In this document: positions 1-9,861 of the stretch, in pieces
How the letters are laid out: each line of letters opens with the position of its first letter
Position numbering within the stretch: position 1 is the first letter of the stretch
Position numbers and translations under genes: made by a program
Source: Rhodococcus sp. SBT000017
GTDB taxonomy: Bacteria; Actinomycetota; Actinomycetes; Mycobacteriales; Mycobacteriaceae
Reading direction: 5' to 3'
DNA length: 64,000 bases
Assembly: GCF_003688915.1 (NCBI RefSeq)
Contig: NZ_REFU01000001.1
Span: forward strand, 1,302,001-1,366,000
Notes under the pieces: model-generated
The model's input: the letters and a program-made list of their open reading frames with translations, nothing else
What the model was told of the DNA's origin: nothing
Databases searched by the model: none

Positions 1-881
1 GACGGTTCGGTGACCCAGTGCACCGACACCCCGGGCTCGCACGCCAACGCCTCGACATCGGTGGTGTTGGAGATTCTCGGCAAACGCACCGCCGCGACGC
101 GTAACCATTGCGAACCGTGTGGTGGACGCGGCCGCCCCACCGGCGCATCGGGGACGGTTCCGAGTGAATCCTCGGCGTCCATCCACAATCCGTCGGCGAA
201 GGGGACGACACCGTACGTCGGCCGTCCCGTCAACGCGCGCAGCTGGTCGAGACCGGGTGCCAGCAGAGCGGGATCACCGCGGAACTTGTTGATCACGAAC
301 CCGGCGACGAGCGCCTGATCCTGCGGAGACAGCACGGCCACGGTGCCGAAAAGATGAGCCAGCACTCCCCCGCGATCGATATCCCCCACCACGATCACCG
401 GCAGCGCTGCCGCCGTCGCCAACCCCATGTTGGCCAGATCCGTGGCGCGCAGATTGATCTCGGCGGGCGAGCCCGCGCCCTCGCAGATCACCACATCGAA
501 TTCTGCACGCAGAGAGGCTAATTCGTCCGCCACCACGGCGCGCAGAGACTGCCGGTGCTCGATGTAGTTGCTCGCACTCACCTGCGCCACGGCCCGACCG
601 CGCACCACCAACTGCGAGGTCCGGTCACTCCCCGGTTTCAGCAACACCGGATTGAAACGCACACTCGGCTCGAGGCCACAGGCCGCCGCCTGCATCGCCT
701 GCGCCCGCCCGATCTCGCCGCCGTCGAGCGTGACCACCGAATTGTTGGACATGTTCTGCGCCTTGAACGGAGCCACCCGCACGCCCCGCCGCGCCAGCAT
801 CCGGCACAGCCCGGCGACCAACACACTCTTGCCCGCGTCGGACGTCGTCCCGGCGACCAACAGGGCACCTTTCAGACTCAC
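1..881 (-). CDS. cobQ: Cobyric acid synthase, N-terminal part (cut by window start)
   Basis: Cobyric acid synthase amidates four side chains of adenosylcobyrinate diamide, using glutamine and ATP, in cobalamin synthesis. About 293 codons are visible and the rest lies beyond position 1. The N-terminus carries the dethiobiotin-synthetase-like P-loop GTTSDAGKS (residues 11-19) and the family hallmark FKAQNMSNN, followed by [12 protein letters not shown] and [15 protein letters not shown]. The glutamine-amidotransferase half is outside the window. The start is GTG at 881, which overlaps the map stop codon in the sequence GTGA, so translation is probably coupled to map. The family call is firm; the C-terminal completeness cannot be judged here. 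Confidence 0.93.
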   Translation of the reverse strand, partial: MSLKGALLVAGTTSDAGKSVLVAGLCRMLARRGVRVAPFKAQNMSNNSVVTLDGGEIGRAQAMQAAACGLEPSVRFNPVLLKPGSDRTSQLVVRGRAVAQVSASNYIEHRQSLRAVVADELASLRAEFDVVICEGAGSPAEINLRATDLANMGLATAAALPVIVVGDIDRGGVLAHLFGTVAVLSPQDQALVAGFVINKFRGDPALLAPGLDQLRALTGRPTYGVVPFADGLWMDAEDSLGTVPDAPVGRPRPPHGSQWLRVAAVRLPRISNTTDVEALACEPGVSVHWVTEP

Positions 882-1753
882 GGGAGGGTCAGAATCTCGC
901 TACCCGTCTCGGTCACCACGAGCGTGTGCTCGAACTGCGCGGTCCACTTCTTGTCGTGCGTGACCACCGTCCAGCCGTCGTCCCACATCTCGGCGTTGAT
1001 CGTGCCCAGGTTGATCATCGGTTCGATCGTGAACGTCATCCCCGGTTCGATGACGGTGTCCACCGACGGCTGGTCGTAGTGCAGCACGACGAGACCGTTG
1101 TGGAAGGTGGTACCGATGCCGTGGCCGGTGAAGTCCTCCACCACGCCGTAGCCGAACCGGTGCGCATACGACTCGATGACGCGGCCGATCACGTTCAGCG
1201 CGCGACCCGGCTTGACCGCCTTGATGGCACGCAAGGTGGCCTCGTGGGTGCGCTCGACCAACAGGCGCGCTTCCTCGGAGACGTTGCCGGCCAGGAAGGT
1301 TGCATTGGTGTCGCCATGGACGCCGTCGATGTACGCGGTGACGTCGATGTTGACGATGTCGCCGTCCTGGATCACCGTGGAATCCGGGATGCCGTGGCAG
1401 ATGACCTCGTTGAGGGAGGTGCAGCAGGACTTCGGAAACCCCTTGTAGCCCAACGTGGACGGGTATGCGCCGTGATCGATCATGTACTCGTGGGCAATGC
1501 GGTCCAGCTCGTCGGTGGTGACGCCCGGTGCCACCGCCCGGCCCGCCTCCTGCAGCGCCCTCGCCGCGATCTTCGACGCTACCCGCATCTTCTCGATGAC
1601 CTCGGGGGTCTGAACCCAGGGCTCGCTACCCTCGGCCACGGTCGACTTCCACGCGTACTCGGGGCGCTCGATCGACTTCGGCACCGGAAGGACGGGCGAT
1701 ACGACGCCTGGTACGAGTGGCTGACGGGGCTTGCTCTCGGCGGTCACAGACAT
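878..1753 (-). CDS. map: Methionine aminopeptidase, type I
   Basis: This cytosolic metalloprotease removes the initiator methionine from new proteins. The 291-residue protein has all five metal ligands in order: D137 (NID), D148 (GDT), H211 (GHGIG), E244 (TIEP) and E275 (QFEHT), plus the substrate-binding H120 (CHGIP). A proline-rich N-terminal extension of about 40 residues matches the longer MapB form of mycobacteria (Rv2861c). ATG at 1753 is chosen; reading further upstream would run into the divergent regulator gene. The downstream cobQ start overlaps this stop by GTGA. The neighbouring divergent promoter region (1754-1891) is 138 bp. Confidence 0.95.
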   Translation of the reverse strand: MSVTAESKPRQPLVPGVVSPVLPVPKSIERPEYAWKSTVAEGSEPWVQTPEVIEKMRVASKIAARALQEAGRAVAPGVTTDELDRIAHEYMIDHGAYPSTLGYKGFPKSCCTSLNEVICHGIPDSTVIQDGDIVNIDVTAYIDGVHGDTNATFLAGNVSEEARLLVERTHEATLRAIKAVKPGRALNVIGRVIESYAHRFGYGVVEDFTGHGIGTTFHNGLVVLHYDQPSVDTVIEPGMTFTIEPMINLGTINAEMWDDGWTVVTHDKKWTAQFEHTLVVTETGSEILTLP

Positions 1754-1891
1754 GGCGTCCAGAGTAGTCGGCTCGTATTGGGCCCCGAACCGCAGCGCGG
1801 TGCCCGTACCAGTCGAAACACCGCATGCCGGTGCGGATATGATCTGGATCACGTTCGTCGCTCGTGCAACCGACACGAGAAAGGAAGCATC

Positions 1892-2764
1892 GTGGTCCAT
1901 TCGAATCTGTTGCGGCCCCGTGACGGTGATGCCCTGCGCGCCGAGCTGCGCCAGGTGGCAGCGACGTCCGACGTGCCCGTCGTGTTCGGCGGCGAGGTCT
2001 CCTCGGAGACCCTGTACCTGAGTGAGTTCCACGGAACCAGAACCCGCGGCCTGGACGGACTCGCCATCCCACCCAGATCCGGCCTCGGCGGACGGGTCAT
2101 GGAACAGCGCAGGCCCGCGGCCGTGAGCGATTACGGCGCGTCGATGTCGATCACCCATCACTTCGATCGACCGGTGCTCGGTGAGGGCCTCAAGTCGATA
2201 CTGGCAGTACCGGTGGTCGTTGCCGGAGTCGCGCGAATAGTGATGTACGCGGCGCTACGCGAACGCGGCCCACTAGGAGATCGCGTCGGCGACATCATGA
2301 CGACCGCAGCCAGGCGTCTCGGCCAGGAGATCTCCGTGCGTGACGAGGTCGACCGCAGGATCCGTCTGCTGGCGACCATCCGCTCGCCGCTCGACTCGGA
2401 TCTCTCGCGTACGGCCGAGCTGCGCAGCGTCCACGAGGAACTGTCCGATCTGGCCCGGTCGATCGGCGACGCATCGATCAGGCGCAGACTCGACGCAGTC
2501 GCAGCGCGCGTGGCCGCGTCGTTCGGACAAAACACGCCCGACGACCCACGAGCCCAGGAGGTGTCGCAGTCGTTGACGCCACGCGAGATCGACGTCATCG
2601 CGCAGGTTGCCTTGGGCTGCACCAACATCGAGGTCGCTGCGCGCCTGTCGATCGGTGCCGAGACGGTCAAGTCGTACCTGCGCAGTGTGATGCGCAAAAC
2701 CGATTCGCACACCCGATACGAAGCCGTGGTGGCGTGCCGCCGACTCGGCGTTCTGCCTTCCTGA
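1892..2764 (+). CDS. GAF-LuxR family transcriptional regulator
   Basis: A 290-residue DNA-binding regulator. The N-terminal half (about residues 20-160) looks like a GAF-type sensor domain, and the C-terminus (about 225-285) is a LuxR/GerE helix-turn-helix with the typical run [15 protein letters not shown] followed by [19 protein letters not shown]. No response-regulator receiver domain is visible, so it is probably not phosphorylated by a histidine kinase. The start is GTG 1892, preceded by AAGGAAG at 1881-1887. It is divergent from map and convergent with the penicillin-binding protein gene, 22 bp apart. A weak promoter candidate (TATGAT at 1838-1843) sits upstream. Ligand and targets are unknown; regulators of this class often control aromatic or lipid catabolism, but nothing here shows that. 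Confidence 0.8.
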   Translation: MVHSNLLRPRDGDALRAELRQVAATSDVPVVFGGEVSSETLYLSEFHGTRTRGLDGLAIPPRSGLGGRVMEQRRPAAVSDYGASMSITHHFDRPVLGEGLKSILAVPVVVAGVARIVMYAALRERGPLGDRVGDIMTTAARRLGQEISVRDEVDRRIRLLATIRSPLDSDLSRTAELRSVHEELSDLARSIGDASIRRRLDAVAARVAASFGQNTPDDPRAQEVSQSLTPREIDVIAQVALGCTNIEVAARLSIGAETVKSYLRSVMRKTDSHTRYEAVVACRRLGVLPS

Positions 2765-2786
2765 ACCACGCGCCGCCGCAGCGCGG

Positions 2787-4601
2787 TCAGTAACCCGGCG
2801 GCAGTTGCTCGAACATCTCTCGGGTCACCGCGACCGCGTTGTCCGAGCTGCCGCCGCGCACCACGAGGGTGGCGAAAGCGATGTCTCCGCGATAGCCGAC
2901 GAACCACGAGTGCGAACCGCCGTCGACCTCCGCTTCACCGGTCTTTCCGTAGACCTCGCCCTGGTCTGCGATGCGTTCGGCCGTGCCGCTGGTGACCACC
3001 GAACGCATCATCCCGCGCAGTCCGTCCACCATCGCCGGTTCGATCGGCGGATGGTCTCCGTCGATCACGGTGTCGCGTCCGACCAGGAGGTTCGGCACCG
3101 GCGTCGAGCCATGAGCCACCGTCGCGGCGGCCAGGGCCATACCGAACGTCGACACGACCACTCGGCCCTGACCGAAGCCGTCCTCGGTGCGCTGGACGAG
3201 CTCTTCGGCCGGTGGCACCGAACCGGAATCGGTCGGCAATCCGACGACGTCGTAGTCCGGGCCGACGCCGAACTGAGAGGCCGCGACGGTCAATGCGTCG
3301 GGGGCCATCTCGCTGGCCAGCTTGGCGAACGAGGTGTTGCACGATCGAGTGAACGCGGTACTCATCGTCACGTCACCCAGTGCGAACTCGTTGTAGTTGG
3401 GCACGCTGCGCTCGCCGATCACGATCCGCCCCGGACACGGAACAGTACTGCCCGGAGTCGCGAGTCCCCTGGAGATGGCGGCACCGGCGGTGATGATCTT
3501 GAACGTCGATCCGGGTGGGTACAGACCGGCCGACGCGACCGGCCCGTCCCGATCGGCAGCCGGATTCTGTGCCACCGCCAGGATGGCACCGGTCGACGGC
3601 TGGATGACCACCGTCATCGCCTGCTCGGTGCGTGCATTCACCGCTCGCTGTGCGGCGACCTGAATGTTGCGATCGAGACTGATCGAGAACGACGGAGAGG
3701 GCTCCGGCGGGGTGTCGGTGAGGACATCGATGTCGACGCCGTTGCGGTTCGTGGTCACCACGCTCCACCCCGCCTTGCCGTCGACCTCGTCGATGACGGC
3801 CTTCTTGACCTGGCCCACCAGGTCCGGCGCGAACGTGGGGTCGGTGGACACCAGATCCGATTCGTCGGACGCGGTGACTCCAGGGATCTCGGTCAGTGCG
3901 GCCGAGATCGGCTGGTAGTCACTGTCTCGAAGCAGGACCACCGGGTAGTCGCCGTCGACCGAGGTGGCGGATTCGACGATGGACTGCGCAGTGATGGACG
4001 CATCGAATGGCGTCAGCAACGTCGACAGTGCCGTCGCCGAGGCCACCACGTTGTTCGCATTCGCCGCATCGAATTTGATTCGATGCACCACCCCGGGCAC
4101 CAGCACGTCGGTGCCGGAGCGCTCGTTGACCCGTGCACGCGGAGCCGCCGTGGACCGCAAGGACATCGTCTGGGTGTCGCCGAGCTTGGGATGGATGTCC
4201 GACGCCGTCCAGCGCACCACCCACTCCCCCTCGCTGCGGCCCATGTTCAGCTGACCGTCGTACGTCCACACCCGATCCTTCGGAAGCTGCCAGGTGTAGG
4301 TGTAGCCGACCGTGGCAGTGTCCCCCTGGACCTGCACCGACGTCGTCTCGGCTTCCAGAGCCTCGGCCTGGAGATTGGTCCACGCCTCGGTCAGTGCCGT
4401 GGCCGCCGCGTCGGGCTTGTCGGTGTCCGCGGCCGCGGCGGCGATGTCGTTGGCCTCGAATGCGGCGAGAAATGCCTGAGCGGCCGGCTCCGGGCCGTCG
4501 GGCTTGGGGGTACATCCGGTGAGGGCGGCAGCAATGACGGCTGCGACCACCGATACCGCTCCGACTCGATACCGCACTTCGGTTGCACCACGTGATCTCA
4601 T
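2787..4601 (-). CDS. Penicillin-binding lipoprotein (transpeptidase), Rv2864c-like
   Basis: A class B penicillin-binding protein that should cross-link peptidoglycan outside the membrane. The 604-residue protein begins with a lipoprotein signal whose lipobox ends LTGC (lipidated Cys30). It is followed by an NTF2/MecA-N-like domain (about 38-150), a PBP dimerisation region (150-300) and a transpeptidase domain from about 310. The three penicillin-binding motifs are intact: STFK with catalytic Ser365 and Lys368, SCN (420-422) and KTG (553-555). The NTF2-like domain places it with MecA/PBP2a-type proteins, which can be intrinsically less beta-lactam sensitive; that property is inferred only from the family. 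It is followed on the minus strand by the map-side convergent regulator and preceded by the GNAT gene, 82 bp upstream. Confidence 0.92.
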   Translation of the reverse strand: MRSRGATEVRYRVGAVSVVAAVIAAALTGCTPKPDGPEPAAQAFLAAFEANDIAAAAADTDKPDAAATALTEAWTNLQAEALEAETTSVQVQGDTATVGYTYTWQLPKDRVWTYDGQLNMGRSEGEWVVRWTASDIHPKLGDTQTMSLRSTAAPRARVNERSGTDVLVPGVVHRIKFDAANANNVVASATALSTLLTPFDASITAQSIVESATSVDGDYPVVLLRDSDYQPISAALTEIPGVTASDESDLVSTDPTFAPDLVGQVKKAVIDEVDGKAGWSVVTTNRNGVDIDVLTDTPPEPSPSFSISLDRNIQVAAQRAVNARTEQAMTVVIQPSTGAILAVAQNPAADRDGPVASAGLYPPGSTFKIITAGAAISRGLATPGSTVPCPGRIVIGERSVPNYNEFALGDVTMSTAFTRSCNTSFAKLASEMAPDALTVAASQFGVGPDYDVVGLPTDSGSVPPAEELVQRTEDGFGQGRVVVSTFGMALAAATVAHGSTPVPNLLVGRDTVIDGDHPPIEPAMVDGLRGMMRSVVTSGTAERIADQGEVYGKTGEAEVDGGSHSWFVGYRGDIAFATLVVRGGSSDNAVAVTREMFEQLPPGY

Positions 4602-4683
4602 TGCGCCCCATCGTAATAGGGCGCTGCCTTCGGCTGCCGCAACGAATCGCGGTTCGCCGCAACCCGATCGAGCGACGCTCGAA

Positions 4684-5520
4684 CTAGTCGAGGAGCACCG
4701 TCGTGAAGGTCGCCACCTGGGTCAGGCCGATCTTCGCGTATGCGCGCCGAGCGACGTAGTTGAAACTGTTGACGTACAGGCTGGCTGTGCGGCCCTGGCG
4801 GACCACCGAGTTCACCACCGCCGCGGTACCGGACGCACCGAGACCGTGCCCGCGCCGATCGGGATGAACCCATACTCCCTGGATCTGCCCCACGGTCGCC
4901 GACTGCGATCCGATCTCGGCCTTGAACACCACCCGACCGTCCTCGAATCTAGCCCACGCACGCTGCGCGGCAATCAGACTCGAGATCCGTCGCCGGTATC
5001 CACGGCCGCCGTCGTTCTGTCTCGGGTCGACTCCGACCTCCTCGATGAACATCGCCACTGCCGCAGTCAGATACACGTCCAGTTCCTCTGGGCGAACGAG
5101 ACGTACGTGCGGATCGGGCGTGACCGACGATCGAACCGACGTGGCCAGCAGTGGCTGCTCACCGCGAACTTCCCGAGCCGGGCCCCAGTCGGTCTCGAGC
5201 ATCTCCCACAGCGGCAATGTCAGTTCGGCTCGACCGACCAGCGACGAACACAGCCGTGGGCCGCGGCACGCACGATCGGCGAACGACCGCAGATCGTCAC
5301 TCGATCCGAGCAGCGGAACGAGGTTGGCACCGTAGAAGCACAACGACTCGTCCGGTCCGCCTCTGCTCCACATCTCCCCGTGGAACGACCTCGGATCCAG
5401 TCCGGATTCCTGCACCCGGGCGGCGACCATGCAGGTAGCAACCGGGTCGGCGTCGAGCACCCGCAGAACATGCGCAACGTCCCGATTACCGAGAGGCTTC
5501 GCACCGAGGAGCTTGAGCAC
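4684..5520 (-). CDS. GNAT family N-acetyltransferase with DUF4081 N-terminus
   Basis: A 278-residue acetyltransferase corresponding in position and domain layout to M. tuberculosis Rv2867c. The C-terminal GNAT fold carries the acetyl-CoA pyrophosphate-binding motif RRGHGLGAS (about 222-230), and the N-terminal half is the DUF4081 region found in this actinobacterial family. The substrate is not deducible from sequence. The GTG start at 5520 is supported by a strong AGGAGGT ribosome-binding site (5526-5532). It sits between ispG and the penicillin-binding lipoprotein gene in the same orientation, with a 121-bp gap after ispG. This conserved neighbourhood with rip1 and ispG is shared with mycobacteria. 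Confidence 0.85.
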   Translation of the reverse strand: MLKLLGAKPLGNRDVAHVLRVLDADPVATCMVAARVQESGLDPRSFHGEMWSRGGPDESLCFYGANLVPLLGSSDDLRSFADRACRGPRLCSSLVGRAELTLPLWEMLETDWGPAREVRGEQPLLATSVRSSVTPDPHVRLVRPEELDVYLTAAVAMFIEEVGVDPRQNDGGRGYRRRISSLIAAQRAWARFEDGRVVFKAEIGSQSATVGQIQGVWVHPDRRGHGLGASGTAAVVNSVVRQGRTASLYVNSFNYVARRAYAKIGLTQVATFTTVLLD

Positions 5521-5641
5521 CTACCGACCTCCTGACCCACCTACCGCATACACACCGACCGAGCGTGTACCGAATCATTCCAGAGAACCTGTTCCGCCGG
5601 TGGCAGAGCGGCAAACCGGACACCGAATCGGTCGAACCTGC

Positions 5642-6805
5642 TCAGCTGACGGTCACGACCGGTGCGCCACCGTCTGCAGTCTCATCCTTGTCGTATTCCT
5701 CGGCGATGCGCATTGCTTCCTCGATCAAGGTCTCTACGATCTGTGCCTCGGGCACGGTCTTGATGACCTTGCCCTTGACGAAGATCTGGCCCTTGCCGTT
5801 GCCCGACGCCACGCCGAGGTCGGCATCGCGCGCTTCTCCCGGACCGTTGACGACGCAGCCCATGACGGCGACGCGAAGCGGAATCTCCATGCCTTCCAGG
5901 CCTGCGGTTACCTCGTCGGCAAGGGTGTAGACGTCGACCTGCGCACGCCCACACGACGGGCAGGAGACGATTTCCAGCTTGCGAGGACGCAGATTGAGCG
6001 ACTGCAGAATCTGGTTGCCCACCTTGATCTCCTCGGCGGGCGGTGCCGACAGAGAGACGCGGATGGTGTCGCCGATTCCCCTGGACAGCAGTGCCCCGAA
6101 TGCCACCGAGGATTTGATGGTGCCCTGGAAGGCGGGGCCTGCCTCGGTGACGCCGAGGTGCAACGGGTAGTCGCACTGCGCGGCCAGCTGCTCGTAGGCG
6201 GCGACCATGACGACCGGGTCGTTGTGCTTGACGGAGATCTTGATGTCACCGAATCCGTGTTCCTCGAACAGGCCCGCCTCCCACAGCGCGGACTCGACGA
6301 GCGCCTCCGGCGTCGCCTTGCCGTACTTCTTCATCAGGCGAGGATCGAGCGATCCGGCGTTGACGCCGATGCGGATCGGAATGTTCGCGTCGCCGGCCGC
6401 CTTGGCGACCTCCTTGACGCGTCCGTCGAATTCCTTGATGTTGCCCGGGTTGACGCGCACCGCAGCGCAGCCTGCGTCGATCGCGGCGAAGATGTACTTG
6501 GGCTGGAAGTGAATGTCTGCGATCACCGGGATCTGGCTCTTCCTGGCGATGATCGACAGCGCATCCGCGTCGTCCTGTGTGGGGCATGCCACACGCACGA
6601 TGTCGCAGCCCGACGCCGTCAGCTCTGCGATCTGCTGCAGCGTGGCATTGATGTCATGGGTTTTGGTGGTGCACATCGACTGCACCGAGATGGGGCTGTC
6701 GCTGCCCACTCCCACCGATCCGACCTGCAGTTGCCGCGTCTTGCGGCGAGGCGCGAGTACGGGCACCGGCGGTGCTGGCATTCCCAATCCGACTGACACG
6801 GTCAC
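5642..6805 (-). CDS. ispG: 4-hydroxy-3-methylbut-2-en-1-yl diphosphate synthase (flavodoxin)
   Basis: IspG (GcpE) is the penultimate enzyme of the MEP isoprenoid pathway. It reductively opens MEcPP to HMBPP with a 4Fe-4S cluster. The 387-residue protein is full length. It shows the TIM-barrel N-domain (VQSMCTTKT near residue 41) and the cluster ligands C282 and C285 (SCPSC) and C317 ([10 protein letters not shown]), with Glu324 as the usual fourth ligand. GTG at 6805 is preceded by GAAGG at a good distance. Dxr, which acts earlier in the same pathway, lies two genes upstream on the same strand with rip1 between them; the same order is found in mycobacteria. Confidence 0.97.
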   Translation of the reverse strand: MTVSVGLGMPAPPVPVLAPRRKTRQLQVGSVGVGSDSPISVQSMCTTKTHDINATLQQIAELTASGCDIVRVACPTQDDADALSIIARKSQIPVIADIHFQPKYIFAAIDAGCAAVRVNPGNIKEFDGRVKEVAKAAGDANIPIRIGVNAGSLDPRLMKKYGKATPEALVESALWEAGLFEEHGFGDIKISVKHNDPVVMVAAYEQLAAQCDYPLHLGVTEAGPAFQGTIKSSVAFGALLSRGIGDTIRVSLSAPPAEEIKVGNQILQSLNLRPRKLEIVSCPSCGRAQVDVYTLADEVTAGLEGMEIPLRVAVMGCVVNGPGEARDADLGVASGNGKGQIFVKGKVIKTVPEAQIVETLIEEAMRIAEEYDKDETADGGAPVVTVS

Positions 6806-6843
6806 GAGTGGCCTTCTTTCCTAGCTACGACTGACGAGTCTAC

Positions 6844-8055
6844 TTAGAACAATTGAATCGGGTTGACGATGTCCGCCGTGAGCGTCAACAAGGAGAACCC
6901 GATGAAAACGACGATGACCACGTAGGTGACGGGCATCAGTTTCATGTAATCCACCGGCGCACCGTCGGGCAGACCCCGGCGGTTGCGGAACAGGTTGCGG
7001 ATGCGCTCGTAGATGGTCACCGCGATGTGGCCGCCGTCGAGCGGCAGCAACGGCACGAGATTGAACGCGCCGAGGAAGAAGTTCAACGACGCGAGCAGAC
7101 CGATGAACGTCGGCCAGTTGTCGTTCTCCGCGGCCTGGCCGCCGATGACACTGGCTCCGACCACACTCATCGGCGTATCGAGGCCGCGCTCACCACCGAA
7201 GATCGACTCCCACAGCGCCTGCACCTTGGTCGGCAACTGCACGAGCGCCTTGCCGGTCTCCACGAAGATGTCGCCGGTGAAGACGAACGTCTCGGGCACC
7301 GCCTCGATCGGGTTGTACCTGATGTTCGGCGGAGGACCGCCGGTGATACCCACGGCCCCGACCGTCGTCGATTCTGTCGCTCCGGTGTCAGGATCGATGA
7401 TGTATCGCTGAACCTGGAGGATCGGAACACTGAGAGTCTGCGAAGCACCGTCGCGATCGACCGTCAGCTCGACCGACCCGGTCGAGTCCCGGATGGCGAG
7501 AACGACCTCGGACCAGACCTCGGTCGGCTCACCGTTCACTGCAGTGATGATGTCGCCCGTTCGCAGTCCGGATGCAGCAGCCGGACCGTCTCCCGAACAC
7601 GGCGCGAGTTCACCGTCCTCGGTCTGTGTCGGACTGACACAGACGACGCCTTGAACCGTCGTCGTGGGCGTCACCCGATCGGGCGTGCCCCACCCGAGTA
7701 CGAGTGCGTAGATCAGCACGATTCCCAGTACGAAGTTCATCGCGATACCGCCGACCATGACGACGATGCGCTTCCACGTCTTCTGGCGGTACATCGCCCG
7801 CTCGACCTCGTCGGGAGCGAGTTCGTCGATCGCCGTCATTCCGGCGATGTCGCAGAATCCGCCGGCCGGGATCGCCTTGAGTCCGTATTCGGTCTCGCCT
7901 CGCCTGAAAGAGAAGATCTTGGGGCCGAAACCGATGTAATACCGGCGGACCTTCATGCCGAGCGCTTTCGCGGTCCACATGTGTCCCGCCTCGTGCAGCG
8001 CGATCGACACACCGATGCCGACGGCGAACAGCACCACACCCAGAGCGAACAGCAT
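6844..8055 (-). CDS. rip1: Site-2 intramembrane metalloprotease (Rip1/RseP family)
   Basis: A membrane-embedded zinc protease that cleaves transmembrane substrates such as anti-sigma factors. In mycobacteria the orthologue Rip1 (Rv2869c) acts on anti-sigma factors and affects envelope lipids. The 403-residue protein has the zinc motif HEAGH (residues 21-25) in the first membrane helix, a central PDZ domain (about 125-210, with ASGLRTGDIITAVNGE) and the second active-site motif LDGGH (339-343, Asp340), then a final hydrophobic helix. The gene begins 6 bp after the dxr stop and ends 38 bp before ispG, so the three are probably co-transcribed. Targets in this organism cannot be deduced. Confidence 0.94.
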   Translation of the reverse strand: MLFALGVVLFAVGIGVSIALHEAGHMWTAKALGMKVRRYYIGFGPKIFSFRRGETEYGLKAIPAGGFCDIAGMTAIDELAPDEVERAMYRQKTWKRIVVMVGGIAMNFVLGIVLIYALVLGWGTPDRVTPTTTVQGVVCVSPTQTEDGELAPCSGDGPAAASGLRTGDIITAVNGEPTEVWSEVVLAIRDSTGSVELTVDRDGASQTLSVPILQVQRYIIDPDTGATESTTVGAVGITGGPPPNIRYNPIEAVPETFVFTGDIFVETGKALVQLPTKVQALWESIFGGERGLDTPMSVVGASVIGGQAAENDNWPTFIGLLASLNFFLGAFNLVPLLPLDGGHIAVTIYERIRNLFRNRRGLPDGAPVDYMKLMPVTYVVIVVFIGFSLLTLTADIVNPIQLF

Positions 8056-8061
8056 GTGAGT

Positions 8062-9255
8062 CTAAAGGCCCTTCTGTTTCAGGAGCTCACGCGCATGTGC
8101 GCGAGCCCAGGAATCCGCCGCGAGGACGTCGTCCACGGTAGTCGGCACCGCCGACCAGTCCCCGCCGCCGTCGCTCAGAACCGCACGCACCGTGCGCACG
8201 ATCTCGGGAAATTCGATGCGGCCGGCCAGGAACGCGTCGGCGGCGATCTCGTTGGACGCGTTGTACACCGCCGTCATGCACCCACCCATGATTCCGGCCT
8301 CGCGGGCCAGCTGCACGGCAGGGAACACTCGATCGTCGAGTGGCTCGAAGTCCCAGGAGAACGCTGCTGTGAAATCGAGCGCACGCGCGACGTCCGGCAC
8401 TCGATCCGGCCACCCGAGCGCCAACCCGATCGGCAGCTTCATATCCGGCGGGCTGGCCTGCGCAATGGTGGATCCGTCCACGAACGTGACCATCGAATGG
8501 ACGATGGACTGCCGATGCACGGTGACGTCGATCTTCTCGTAGGGCACCCCGAACAGCAGGTGCGCTTCGATCAGCTCGAGGCCCTTATTGACCAGGGTTG
8601 CCGAGTTCAACGTGTTCATCGGACCCATCGACCAGGTGGGATGGGCCGCGGCCTGAGCAGGGGTGACCGACTTCAGTTCCGCTTCGCTCCAGCCCCGGAA
8701 CGGTCCACCCGATGCGGTGAGGATCAGTCGATCCACCTCGCTTCGGTGGCCGCTGCGCAGGCACTGCGCCAGCGCCGAATGCTCCGAGTCCACCGGAACG
8801 ATCTGTCCCGGGGCGGCGGCGGCGAGCACGAGTTCGCCGCCGGCAACCAGCGATTCCTTGTTGGCCAACGCCAGCCGGGCACCGGTCTTCAGCGCCGCCA
8901 ACGTCGGTTCGAGACCGAGCGAACCCACCAGCGCGTTGAGCACCACGTCGGCCTGCGTCGACTCGACGAGCTCGGTCACCGCACGGGGCCCGCTGAGAAC
9001 CCCGGGGAAGTCGAGCTCGGCGGCAGCGGCGGGGTCGGCCACGGCGACCCGCCGAACACCGGTTTCGGCGATCTGACGGCGAAGCAGGTCGATGTTTCCG
9101 CCGCCCGCCGCAAGACCGACGACAACGAAGCGATCAGGGTCGGCGGCGATGACGTCGAGCGCTTGGGTTCCGATCGAGCCGGTGCTCCCCAACAGCAACA
9201 CGCGAATCGGCTCGGGGCGATCGGAGGTGGTCGTTCGCACGCGGTGGTCTGGCAC
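8062..9255 (-). CDS. dxr: 1-deoxy-D-xylulose 5-phosphate reductoisomerase
   Basis: Dxr (IspC) converts DXP to MEP with NADPH, the first committed step of the MEP pathway and the target of fosmidomycin. The NADPH-binding motif GSTGSIG lies near residues 23-29. [22 protein letters not shown] and [13 protein letters not shown] follow, and the C-terminal part has [22 protein letters not shown] at 9255 gives 397 residues; GTG at 9240 in the same frame is an alternative, and longer readings would overlap the divergent DUF1990 gene. No strong ribosome-binding site settles the start. It is the first gene of the dxr-rip1-ispG set. Confidence 0.95.
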   Translation of the reverse strand: MPDHRVRTTTSDRPEPIRVLLLGSTGSIGTQALDVIAADPDRFVVVGLAAGGGNIDLLRRQIAETGVRRVAVADPAAAAELDFPGVLSGPRAVTELVESTQADVVLNALVGSLGLEPTLAALKTGARLALANKESLVAGGELVLAAAAPGQIVPVDSEHSALAQCLRSGHRSEVDRLILTASGGPFRGWSEAELKSVTPAQAAAHPTWSMGPMNTLNSATLVNKGLELIEAHLLFGVPYEKIDVTVHRQSIVHSMVTFVDGSTIAQASPPDMKLPIGLALGWPDRVPDVARALDFTAAFSWDFEPLDDRVFPAVQLAREAGIMGGCMTAVYNASNEIAADAFLAGRIEFPEIVRTVRAVLSDGGGDWSAVPTTVDDVLAADSWARAHARELLKQKGL

Positions 9256-9322
9256 CGGTCCATTGTTGCCTACCGAGCCTGAGAAACCCCTATGCGCCGC
9301 CGTAGCTGGCACGCTGGAGGCC

Positions 9323-9844
9323 ATGGACGTCTCGAAGTATCGCGCGGCATCGTTCAACTACGCCGATGTAGGGGCAACGAGCGGCAGGCTCCCGGCCGGC
9401 TACCACCACGTCGAGAAGTCGCAGGTCATCGGATCCGGAGTCGAGGACTTCGTGGCCGCAGCCGACGCGCTGATGCGCTGGGACATGCATCGCGGCACCG
9501 GGCTGAAGGTCCACTCCAGCGACGACCACGCCGTCCCCGACGCCGTGGTGGTTCTCACGCTCGGACCCATCCGTATCCCGTGCCGGGTCGTCTACGTCAT
9601 CGACGAGGCCAACCGACAGGGCTTCGCCTACGGCACCCTCGACGGCCATCCCGAGTCCGGCGAGGAACTGTTCCACGTCGACTACTCCCCCGAGGACGGA
9701 ACCGTCTCCGCGCACATCACCGCGTTCTCGAACCCCGGCCGCTGGTACACCAGGCTCGGCGGTCCGGTGGGCAAGCGTGTCCAAGCCCTGTTCACCGACC
9801 GCTATCTGACTGCGTTGGCGACAGCGTGCCGGTCGCCGCGCTGA
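9323..9844 (+). CDS. DUF1990 family protein
   Basis: A soluble 173-residue protein of the DUF1990 family, whose biochemical role is unknown. Visible family features are FNYADVGAT near the N-terminus, [12 protein letters not shown], the central [18 protein letters not shown] and the C-terminal [11 protein letters not shown] at 9323 is used. The only purine-rich site, GGAGG at 9316-9320, is just two bases from it, which is unusually close, so the real start may differ. It is divergent from dxr and convergent with the allantoinase gene 17 bp away. No gene of known function nearby suggests its job. Confidence 0.75.
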   Translation: MDVSKYRAASFNYADVGATSGRLPAGYHHVEKSQVIGSGVEDFVAAADALMRWDMHRGTGLKVHSSDDHAVPDAVVVLTLGPIRIPCRVVYVIDEANRQGFAYGTLDGHPESGEELFHVDYSPEDGTVSAHITAFSNPGRWYTRLGGPVGKRVQALFTDRYLTALATACRSPR

Positions 9845-9861
9845 TCGAGAACTCCCCCCGA

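Noticed and set aside
878..1891. Cobalamin riboswitch for cobQ
   Set aside because: The gene is translationally coupled to map, and I see no B12-box-like sequence in the map upstream region.
926..2764. 612-codon plus-strand frame that covers the regulator gene
   Set aside because: Only the part from GTG 1892 has a ribosome-binding site and family similarity. The first part is antisense to map.
2805..4595. 596-codon plus-strand frame opposite the penicillin-binding protein gene
   Set aside because: An antisense shadow of a high-GC gene with Arg/His/Gly/Asp-rich composition and no recognisable domain.
6853..9282. 809-codon plus-strand frame across rip1 and dxr
   Set aside because: It runs antisense to two certain genes and has shadow-type composition.
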